Shown piece by piece: positions 36,033 through 42,658 of a DNA stretch of 42,658 nucleotides. The notes under the pieces were generated by a model that was not told where the DNA came from, searched no databases, and worked only from the letters and a program-made list of their open reading frames with translations. Each line of letters begins with the position of its first letter. Position 1 is the first letter of the stretch. The position numbers and the translations under genes are program-made. The DNA is from Alphaproteobacteria bacterium (GTDB lineage: Bacteria; Pseudomonadota; Alphaproteobacteria; MPNO01; UBA830): contig JAJEBT010000054.1 of assembly GCA_022822405.1 (NCBI GenBank), positions 1 through 42,658 of the forward strand, read 5' to 3'.

Positions 36033-36476
36033 AAAGTGAGCTCTGGTGAAGGCCGTATCGCACGCGGCGGATTTTCGCTGTTGGAGAACTTGGCTGAAGC
36101 ATGATCGCCTGTCAGCGGTGGCACGCCAGTTGGTCAGGCGCATTCCATTCTCGGCATATGTGCAGTCTGTTCGGGCTGGCGGACGTCGCAGGGCCCCGAC
36201 GGCGGTAGCATCGGCAGTGTTTCTGTTGTCTGTCTTTCGACATAGAGCACAGGAAGCGCACGAATCCGTCGAACCCGTCGATGATCGTGCTTGAATTGCC
36301 ACAAAACGGCCGCCCGTCGGGTCCAGAAAATGCTTCGACCCCTCGGCTGGCCACACGGAATACAGAATGAAATGGCCCTGCCGAAAGCGTGACAGCTGAA
36401 TGAAAGGCTGTCATCATGGCGTAGCCATTCGGGCTTCCGGATCCGGTCTGGCGCGCATTCCGACGCGGGGTCTTCC
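36033..36476. other. Intergenic region without a recognised gene
   Basis: About 440 bases of lower coding bias between the ParDE remnant and the amidohydrolase. Short frames on both strands (for example 36112-36492 minus) resemble nothing I know. It could contain decayed genes. Confidence 0.4.
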
Positions 36477-37667
36477 ATGGAACTGCCATCAAGCGACAGC
36501 CTGTACGCTCTCAAGGTTGACGAATTCGATACCGCGCAATTGCTGGCAAACGCGGCGCGGCAGCGCGACGCGCGCAATCTTGCCGACGTGTTCATCGTCG
36601 ATGCGGATTCGCATCACTACGAGACAGAATCGGTCACTGAACTCCTCGGGTACATTGAGGATCCAGTGATGAAGCAACTCTCGATGTCGGCTCTGGGCGT
36701 TGCCCGGAAGTCCCGCGGCTTTCCTTATTCGCGGGTGGGTTATCAGGATCTCGGCGGCCGCATCACCCGCGAGCCCCTGCGCGGTCTGGAACAGACGGTG
36801 GGGAGCGAGCACCGCGACATCGCGCTCGCTCACAAGCGCATGGACGCGATGGGGGTCGATTTCGCCGTCCTTCTGCCGACACCCATGATGCTGATGGGCA
36901 TGCATCCGCAGATCGAGTTCGAGGCGCAGATCGCGCTGGCCTACAACACGTGGCTGGTCGAGAAGGTGACGTCGCAATCGGACCGGCTTGTATCCTTTGC
37001 CTATCTGCCGTTCAACGACCCCGAGATGACCTTCAGGATCGTCAGCGAGTTCAGCGACGCGCCCGGAATCGTCGGGTTCATGATAACGTCGGTGCGGCGC
37101 AATGCGGTGCACGACAACGTGTACGCGAAGAGCTATGCGGCGATCCAGGAGGCGGGAAAGGTCCTTGCCTTCCATACCGGCTACGACTGGGACGATCCGA
37201 CCTTCGGAAGCCCGAGCCGGTTCGTCGCCATCCAGGCCATCGGCTATCCGTTCTATAACGTCGTCCACTGCGTCAACTGGTTGTGCAATGGCATGAACGA
37301 GCGCTTCCCCGAGCTCGACGTCCTGTGGATGGAGGGCGGCCTCGCGTGGGTGCCGTGGGTGATGCAGCGGATCGATTCCGAATACCGCATGCGCTCGGCC
37401 GAGGTGCCGGGCCTGAGGAAGCTGCCGAGCCAATACATGCGCGACATGTACTACACGTCGCAGCCGCTGGAAGCGGGCGACGGTTATCTCCTTGAGCAGA
37501 CGCTCAAGGCCGTCGACGCGGAAAACCGGCTGCTCTACGCTTCGAACTATCCGCTGCCCGACATGGACGTGCCGTCCGTGATCTGGGATCTCGACTGCCT
37601 TGACGAGCAGGCGAAGCGCAACATTCTGGGCGAGAACGCACGCAGGCTGTTCAGGCTCGGGGCCTGA
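36477..37667 (+). CDS. Amidohydrolase-2 family protein (ACMSD-like)
   Basis: This 396-residue metal-dependent hydrolase/decarboxylase resembles 2-amino-3-carboxymuconate-6-semialdehyde decarboxylase and related aromatic decarboxylases. The metal motif is D-x-x-x-H near residues 42-47 (VDADSHHYE). Further family segments are ALAYNTWLVEKV, VLAFHTGYDWDDPTF, NERFPELDVLWMEGGLAWVPW and a C-terminal ASNYPLPDMD with the usual aspartate (D) position, then NILGENARRLFRL. It heads a run of four genes in one direction (GST-like gene 24 bp downstream) that look catabolic. ATG at 36477 chosen by frame start; upstream in-frame residues are absent. Confidence 0.85.
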   Translation: MELPSSDSLYALKVDEFDTAQLLANAARQRDARNLADVFIVDADSHHYETESVTELLGYIEDPVMKQLSMSALGVARKSRGFPYSRVGYQDLGGRITREPLRGLEQTVGSEHRDIALAHKRMDAMGVDFAVLLPTPMMLMGMHPQIEFEAQIALAYNTWLVEKVTSQSDRLVSFAYLPFNDPEMTFRIVSEFSDAPGIVGFMITSVRRNAVHDNVYAKSYAAIQEAGKVLAFHTGYDWDDPTFGSPSRFVAIQAIGYPFYNVVHCVNWLCNGMNERFPELDVLWMEGGLAWVPWVMQRIDSEYRMRSAEVPGLRKLPSQYMRDMYYTSQPLEAGDGYLLEQTLKAVDAENRLLYASNYPLPDMDVPSVIWDLDCLDEQAKRNILGENARRLFRLGA

Positions 37668-37691
37668 CGGAACAACAGGAGGCCGCAACGG

Positions 37692-38306
37692 ATGAAGCTC
37701 ATCGGCAGGTTCATGTCGCCGTTCACCCGCCGGGTGGCGGTATCTGCCCGCACTCTCGGCTTGGAATTCGAGCATGTCGACTTGTCGACGATGACCGATA
37801 TCGACGAGATCCGCAGATACAACCCGATGGGGCGGGTGCCGACCGTCGTGCTCGACGACGGAACCATCCTTGTCGACAGCGCCGCGATCGTCGACTGGCT
37901 TGACGAGCAGGTCGAGCCGGAGCGCCGGCTGGTGCCCGTGTCCGGCGCCGCCAGGCGGGATGTCCTGCAGCTCGTCTCGTGGGCGACAGGGGCCGGCGAC
38001 AAGGCGGTGGTCGTCCATTACGAGCTTACCCGCCGGCCCGAAGACAAGATCTTCCTGCCCGCGGTCGAGAGCAATGTCGATCAGATCCGCTCCGCCTTCG
38101 GGATGCTGGAGAAGGCGGCGGCGGACGGGAGCTGGCTGGTCGGCGACCGCATGACGCAGGCTGACATCGCGGCGGTGATCTTCCTGGAATTTTGTGAAAT
38201 CGTGCTTGCCGACCGCCTCGACCGTGGCGACTATCCCGCGCTAGTCGCCCTTTGCGCGCGCGCCCATGGCGAAAATCCCGCCTTCACCGAGACATCTCCG
38301 CTATGA
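37692..38306 (+). CDS. Glutathione S-transferase family protein
   Basis: This 204-residue protein has the thioredoxin-fold N-terminal domain (MKLIGRFMSPFTRRVAVSAR, S9 as likely catalytic serine) and PMGRVPTVVLDDGTILVDSAAIVDWL, the glutathione-binding cis-proline and DS motif. The C-terminal helical domain has GSWLVGDRMTQADIAAVIFLE. GST family members can cleave ether bonds, isomerise or dehalogenate. It sits 24 bp after the amidohydrolase gene (with AGGAGG upstream), and its stop overlaps the next start (ATGA). The set may process one aromatic or lactone-like substrate. Confidence 0.9.
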   Translation: MKLIGRFMSPFTRRVAVSARTLGLEFEHVDLSTMTDIDEIRRYNPMGRVPTVVLDDGTILVDSAAIVDWLDEQVEPERRLVPVSGAARRDVLQLVSWATGAGDKAVVVHYELTRRPEDKIFLPAVESNVDQIRSAFGMLEKAAADGSWLVGDRMTQADIAAVIFLEFCEIVLADRLDRGDYPALVALCARAHGENPAFTETSPL

Positions 38307-39181
38307 CCACGCTGAGAATAGGCGACGCCACCATAGACGGCGTCATCGAGGCCTTTGACGCGATTCGCGCGCCGGCCGACATCTTTCCCGACGCGACGCC
38401 CGAACTGGTCGACAGCCACCGGGGCTGGCTCGAGCCGCACAGCATCGACCCCGAGACGGGCAACGTCATCCTTGCGTTTCGCAGCTATCTCGTCCGCACA
38501 GGCGGCCTCACGATTCTCATCGACACCTGCGTCGGTAACGACAAGGAGCGCCCGTTGCGCCCCAACTGGCACCGCAAGTCCTGGCCGTGGATGGACAATC
38601 TGCACGGCAAGGGCGTGACGCCGGAAGACATCGACATCGTGATGTGTACGCATCTGCACACCGATCACGTGGGTTGGAACACGCAGTTGCAGGACGGCCG
38701 CTGGGTGCCGACGTTTCCCAACGCGCGTTACCTGTTCCATGAAAAGGAATACGCCTACTGGGAGGCGGAACACCGCCGGCAGGAATGGATTCGCGATGCC
38801 TTCGAGGACAGCGTATTGCCGGTCGTCGAGGCCGGAAGGGCGGAAATGGTGGCCGGCGATCACGAGATCACCAACGGGCTGTGGCTTGAGCCCGCACCCG
38901 GGCACACGCCGGGGGCCGTATGCGTCAACCTCCAGAATGGCGGCGACCGGGCCGTGTTCTGCGGCGACCTGATGCACCATCCCCTGCAGGTCCCCGAGCC
39001 GCAGTGGTCGAGCGTCTTCTGCACCGACCCCGACATGTCGCGCGAGACCCGCGTCGCGTTCGTCGAGCGCCATGCGGAGACCGGCACCATGGTTTTGCCA
39101 ACCCATTTCGCGAAGAACGGCGGCGGCCATATCGAGGGCGGCGGCTGCGACGGCAAGGCCATATTCCGGTTCGCCGGCTGA
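38303..39181 (+). CDS. MBL-fold metallohydrolase, copy 1 of a tandem pair
   Basis: This 292-residue beta-lactamase-fold hydrolase has the metal motif CTHLHTDHVGW, plus AGDHEITNG, APGHTPGAVCVN, FCGDLMHHPLQV and VLPTHFAKNG. It resembles lactonase- and AttM-like hydrolases and probably acts on a lactone or ester in the cytoplasm (no signal peptide). The ATG overlaps the GST stop codon. The next gene is a close copy of the same length. Confidence 0.9.
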   Translation: MTTLRIGDATIDGVIEAFDAIRAPADIFPDATPELVDSHRGWLEPHSIDPETGNVILAFRSYLVRTGGLTILIDTCVGNDKERPLRPNWHRKSWPWMDNLHGKGVTPEDIDIVMCTHLHTDHVGWNTQLQDGRWVPTFPNARYLFHEKEYAYWEAEHRRQEWIRDAFEDSVLPVVEAGRAEMVAGDHEITNGLWLEPAPGHTPGAVCVNLQNGGDRAVFCGDLMHHPLQVPEPQWSSVFCTDPDMSRETRVAFVERHAETGTMVLPTHFAKNGGGHIEGGGCDGKAIFRFAG

Positions 39182-39287
39182 CGTGCCGCGCGGACCGGCA
39201 AGACACCACCGCAGGCGCTGACGGAAACCGCGCGGCATCCCGATCGGAATTGCGTCCGCAACCTGCCATTGGAGCGACGGATCGGCC

Positions 39288-40166
39288 ATGGCAACTTTCA
39301 GAATCGGCGGCGCCACCATAGACGCGGTTGCGGAAGGGCACCGGACGTTCTGGTCGCCCCGGGACCTTCTCCCCGACGCGGCGCCGGAGGTCATCGGACT
39401 CCATCGCGAGTGGCTTGAACCGCACAGCGTGGACCCGGCAGGCGGCGCTCTCATCACCACCCATCGCAGCTACCTCGTGCGCGCCGGCGGTCTCGTGATT
39501 CTCGTGGACACCTGCATCGGCAACGACAAGGAGCGCCCGCTACGGCCCAACTGGCACCGCCGCAAGTGGCCATGGATGGACAATCTGCGCGCCCGCGGCG
39601 TTGAGCCGGAGGACATCGATGTCGTGCTGTGCACCCATCTCCACACCGATCATGTGGGCTGGAACACGCAGTTGCGGGACGGTCGCTGGGTGCCGACATT
39701 TCCCAATGCGCGCTACCTGTTCCACCAGACGGAATACGACTACTGGCTGGCGCGCCATACCGCCGAGGATTGGCTGCGCGACGCCTTCATCGACAGTGTT
39801 CTGCCGGTGGTCGAGGCGGGAAGGGCGGTGATGGTGGCCGGTGATCACGAGATCGCGGACGGGCTCTGGCTCGAGCCGGCGCCGGGCCACACCCCGGGCG
39901 CGGTATGCCTCAATCTGCACGACGGCGATGGTCGCGCCGTGTTCTGCGGCGACCTGATGCATCATCCCATTCAGGTACCGGCGCCGCACTGGTCAAGCGT
40001 GTTCTGCAGCGATCCCGATCTTTCGCGCAGGACCCGCACTGCCTTCGTAGAGCGCCACGCCGATACCGGCACCATGGTGCTGCCGGCGCATTTTGCAAAG
40101 GACGGCGGCGGCTATATCGAGGGCGCCGGGCCCGGCGGAAGCACGGTGTTCCGGTTCGCCTCCTGA
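39288..40166 (+). CDS. MBL-fold metallohydrolase, copy 2 of a tandem pair
   Basis: This 292-residue paralogue of the preceding gene aligns without gaps over most of its length (for example CTHLHTDHVGWNTQL and DSVLPVVEAGRA occur in both). Its own segments include FWSPRDLLPDAAPEVIG and AGDHEIADG. Metal residues are conserved: HLHTDH, GHTPG, CGDLMHHP. A 106-bp spacer precedes it, with GGAGCGACGG near the ATG as ribosome site. I infer a tandem duplication with divergence, perhaps giving two substrates. Confidence 0.9.
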   Translation: MATFRIGGATIDAVAEGHRTFWSPRDLLPDAAPEVIGLHREWLEPHSVDPAGGALITTHRSYLVRAGGLVILVDTCIGNDKERPLRPNWHRRKWPWMDNLRARGVEPEDIDVVLCTHLHTDHVGWNTQLRDGRWVPTFPNARYLFHQTEYDYWLARHTAEDWLRDAFIDSVLPVVEAGRAVMVAGDHEIADGLWLEPAPGHTPGAVCLNLHDGDGRAVFCGDLMHHPIQVPAPHWSSVFCSDPDLSRRTRTAFVERHADTGTMVLPAHFAKDGGGYIEGAGPGGSTVFRFAS

Positions 40167-40325
40167 CAGGGCTGGCGGGTACGCCACGGAACGGCGGGGC
40201 GGCGCCCGGCACCCGGTTTTCACTCCTCGCAGCAGGCCTCGCCGGGAGCCCGCCGGAGGTGCCGGGCAGTGGGCGCGAAGTCAGGCGGCAGGTGGTCGCT
40301 GCGGCGGCAAGAGGGGAAGCGCAGG

Positions 40326-41231
40326 ATGGCTGATCTGGGTTTCGTGGGGCTCGGCAACATGGGCGGCGCGCTGGCGCGCCGGCTGTTGCAGTCTCACCGT
40401 CTTCACGTCTGGGACCTCGATCCCGCCGCTGTCGCCGGCCTCGTCGGAAGCGGCGCGGTTGCGGTCAACGGGCTTGCCGGTCTCGCCAGTTGCGGGGCGG
40501 CCGCCATCGTCACCTGCCTGCCGACCTCGCAGGACGTCGAGGATGTCCTGTTCGGCACGGACGGCATTGCCGCCCGGCTGGAAACCGGAACCGTGGTCAT
40601 CGACATGACGACCGGCGATCCCCTGGTCACGGGCGCGCTTGCGGAACGGCTTGCGGAGTTCGGCATCGACCTCGTCGACGCACCGGTGTCGGGAGGCGTT
40701 ATCGGAGCCGAGGAGGGCACGATCGCGATCATGGCGGGGGCGTCTCCGGCGTTGTTCGAACGGGTGCAACCGGTGCTCGAGAGCATCAGCCCCAACGTTT
40801 TCCATGCCGGTGGCGTCGGCAGCGGGCACGCGATGAAGCTGATCAACAACATGATCTCATCCTGCGCCCGCGTCGCCGTTTTCGAGGGACTCGCGCTCGC
40901 GGTCAAAGCAGGCATCGAGCCGATCCGGTTCGCCGAGATTCTCTCCAGGGGTTCGGGCCGCGGATATGTCGCCGACACGACACTTCCCCGCTACGTCCTT
41001 GCCGACCGCAGCGATCAGGGATTCGGGCTGGCGCTGATGTACAAGGATCTCGCGCTCGCGACCCGGCTCGGACAGGATCTCGAGGCGCCTCTCGCCGCTG
41101 GCGGCCATGCGCGCGAGGTGTTCCGGCGCGCCCTCAACGAGCTCGGCGCGGATGTCGACATCACGCAGCTGATCCGCCTGTTCGAGCGCGATGCCGGGGT
41201 CGACGTGTGCGCGCCGCCAGCGGAGGCCTGA
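40326..41231 (+). CDS. 3-hydroxyisobutyrate dehydrogenase-family NAD(P) oxidoreductase
   Basis: This 301-residue beta-hydroxyacid dehydrogenase has the dinucleotide motif GLGNMG (8-13), the substrate motif DAPVSGGVIGAEEGTIAIMAG (118-138, S122-G124) and the catalytic lysine K171 in SGHAMKLINNM. It oxidises a 3-hydroxy acid or reduces an oxo acid. The ATG at 40326 follows GCAGG; the longer frame to 40269 is not family-like. It follows the two MBL hydrolases at a distance of 160 bp, and may oxidise the hydroxy acid released from their lactone substrate; this is inference. Confidence 0.92.
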   Translation: MADLGFVGLGNMGGALARRLLQSHRLHVWDLDPAAVAGLVGSGAVAVNGLAGLASCGAAAIVTCLPTSQDVEDVLFGTDGIAARLETGTVVIDMTTGDPLVTGALAERLAEFGIDLVDAPVSGGVIGAEEGTIAIMAGASPALFERVQPVLESISPNVFHAGGVGSGHAMKLINNMISSCARVAVFEGLALAVKAGIEPIRFAEILSRGSGRGYVADTTLPRYVLADRSDQGFGLALMYKDLALATRLGQDLEAPLAAGGHAREVFRRALNELGADVDITQLIRLFERDAGVDVCAPPAEA

Positions 41232-41273
41232 GTCCGGGCCGGCCCGGCGGTCCGGCGGACGCGATCCGCCGGA

Positions 41274-41897
41274 TCAGTCCTCGCCCGGTTCCCGGGACGC
41301 GAGCGCGGGGTCGGCGACGACATCGATCAGGACGTTGAGATCGCCGGGCGGCCCGCCGCCGTAGCCTTCTATGCCGAATCCCGGGACCGTCACGACATCG
41401 CCCTTCGCAGTGCCCGGCGGAATATCGACCGCCACGGTGAGGCCGGTCATGGTGGCGACCAGCCTGCAGGCGCCTTCGCGCGATTCGGTCTCGGTGATCG
41501 CGAGACGCTCCGCTATGTCCTGGCCCCGCATCCACAGCGACGTGGCGGCCGCGCCCTTGACCCGTCCGAGCCGCGTTCCCGCGATATCTCCGAACAGGTC
41601 GATCATGCGTTCGCCGGTGGCCTCGTCGATCTCGAAATCGAACCATGCGCCGCCACGCTCCCACGGCTTGGCGCCGTCAGGCTGTGCCTGGGCTTCGGTG
41701 AACCGGTCATAGGCGGCGCGCCTGTGGCGGTCGGCAAGCAGGTTGTAGGCGGCCGTGATTTCCTTGAAGCGCTCGGCCGCCGCTTCGTCGCCGGCATTGA
41801 CGTCGGGGTGAAGCTCCTTGGCGAGTGACCGGTAGGCCTGCTTGATCTGTTCGAGATCGGCGTTGCGGTCGACGCCGATGAGTTCGTAGGCGTTCAT
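41274..41897 (-). CDS. DnaJ-like J-domain protein (CbpA-type)
   Basis: This 207-residue protein has an N-terminal J domain with the HPD motif at residues 30-32 and a C-terminal region resembling the DnaJ_C substrate-binding part (GLTVAVDIPPGTAKGDVV, TVPGFGIEGYGGGPPGDLNVLI). The cysteine-rich zinc domain of DnaJ is missing, as in CbpA, but the whole is shorter than CbpA (about 300). It would stimulate DnaK. It is followed on the same strand, upstream, by the deformylase gene. Confidence 0.88.
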   Translation of the reverse strand: MNAYELIGVDRNADLEQIKQAYRSLAKELHPDVNAGDEAAAERFKEITAAYNLLADRHRRAAYDRFTEAQAQPDGAKPWERGGAWFDFEIDEATGERMIDLFGDIAGTRLGRVKGAAATSLWMRGQDIAERLAITETESREGACRLVATMTGLTVAVDIPPGTAKGDVVTVPGFGIEGYGGGPPGDLNVLIDVVADPALASREPGED

Positions 41898-41973
41898 CGC
41901 CGCAGTGTCGCCACCGTGCGGGAACCGGTCAAGGGATGACGGCGCCGTACGGCCCGGACATCCGCCGCCCGCG

Positions 41974-42528
41974 TCACGCCGGTTCCGCCGGCAGATCCGC
42001 GGCTCCGAGGAGACCGGCCGCCTGAAGTTCGGGAATGAAGCCGAACATCTGCCTGTCCTCTATGCGATCGGGATAAAGAATGCCGTCGAGATGATCGCAT
42101 TCATGCTGGACGACCCGGGCATGGAACCCCGAGGCCTGCCGGTCTATCGGCTGCCCTTCGCCGTCGCGTCCACGATAGCGGATGCGGGCGTGCCGGCGGA
42201 CGAGCCCCCGCATTCCGGGGACGCTCAGACAGCCCTCCCAATCCTCCTCGCTGGCCTCGCCGATCGGCATGATTTCCGGATTGATCAGGACCGTCTGCGG
42301 CACGGGCGGCGCGTCGGGATAACGCGGATTGTTCTCGACGCCGAATATCACGACGCGGAGCGGCACGCCGATCTGCGGCGCCGCGAGGCCGGCGCCGTCA
42401 CAGGCCTTCATGGTATCGAGCATGTCGGTGATCAGGTTTCCGAGCGCCACGTCGCCGAACCGTTCCACGTCTTCGGCCCTGCGCCGCAACCGGGGATCGC
42501 CCATCCGCAGAACCTCGCATACCGCCAT
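41974..42528 (-). CDS. def: Peptide deformylase
   Basis: This 184-residue enzyme removes the formyl group from nascent N-termini. All three motifs are present: [10 protein letters not shown] (45-54), EGCLSVPG with metal-binding C100, and QHECDHLDG with H142 and H146 and the catalytic E143. I start at the ATG at 42528 ([14 protein letters not shown]), which has GGGAGA upstream; the frame is open to 42588. It lies upstream of the J-domain gene (76 bp). A firm housekeeping assignment, though paralogous deformylases exist. Confidence 0.94.
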   Translation of the reverse strand: MAVCEVLRMGDPRLRRRAEDVERFGDVALGNLITDMLDTMKACDGAGLAAPQIGVPLRVVIFGVENNPRYPDAPPVPQTVLINPEIMPIGEASEEDWEGCLSVPGMRGLVRRHARIRYRGRDGEGQPIDRQASGFHARVVQHECDHLDGILYPDRIEDRQMFGFIPELQAAGLLGAADLPAEPA

Positions 42529-42658
42529 CGGAACAATCTCCCGCAGGTTACCGTCTCCGGACATCACGAACCGCACGGCCAGCCGCAATTCCGGTCTGCC
42601 CGGCAGCCATATCCCGTTCCCGCCCGGCTTTCAATCGCAGGTGCGAATCCCGGGCCAG

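Overview
The window looks like a GC-rich alphaproteobacterial chromosome. I infer this from GC-biased codon use, many short operons of oxidoreductases and hydrolases for small organic molecules, and a DUF4212/sodium-solute symporter pair beside a DUF294 protein. The genus cannot be named from the sequence.

Layout. 1-546: start of a tyrosine-recombinase integrase running off the left edge. 1085-6676: molybdopterin oxidoreductase, GMC oxidoreductase, a 3-hydroxyanthranilate 3,4-dioxygenase-like protein and a CmcJ/NvfI-type oxygenase. About 6768-8560: transposase remnant and a Fic protein behind six copies of a 9-bp repeat. 9027-15307: RidA, LLM-class flavin monooxygenase, exported 5'-nucleotidase, MetE-like methyltransferase and a small membrane protein. 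15464-21232: symporter and small subunit with a clear terminator, then a hypothetical gene overlapping an exonuclease-CBS-DUF294 fusion. 21321-23136: persulfide-dioxygenase-like MBL protein and an HDAC-like deacetylase. 23441-25423: AbiE-type toxin-antitoxin locus whose toxin frame is broken, followed by tRNA-His(GTG). 25646-32704: aminotransferase, zinc-ribbon protein, CBS protein, PhyH oxygenase, DsbA-like protein, FAD amine oxidoreductase, Ldh-family dehydrogenase and a periplasmic-binding-fold protein. 32994-36032: glycine-rich protein/Xre-MbcA-like antitoxin/RES toxin operon and a ParDE locus with a nonsense-mutated toxin. 36477-41231: amidohydrolase, GST, two tandem MBL hydrolases and a beta-hydroxyacid dehydrogenase. 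41274-42528: J-domain protein and peptide deformylase.

The most exciting observation is the DsbA/FrnE-like gene at 28506-29126 (minus). Its true start, with a good ribosome binding site, is separated from the rest of the frame only by one in-frame TGA, exactly at the first cysteine of the catalytic C-P-W-C motif. A 7-bp hairpin with a 5-nt GU-containing loop starts 13 nt after the TGA, which fits the bacterial SECIS rules. This is a candidate selenoprotein (U-P-W-C). No selenocysteine machinery lies in the window, so a nonsense mutation or sequencing error remains possible.

The second theme is a cluster of toxin-antitoxin or related modules (Fic, AbiE, RES/Xre with a glycine-rich partner, ParDE). 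In two of them the toxin frame is broken while the antitoxin is intact. Several have recognisable operator-like repeats.
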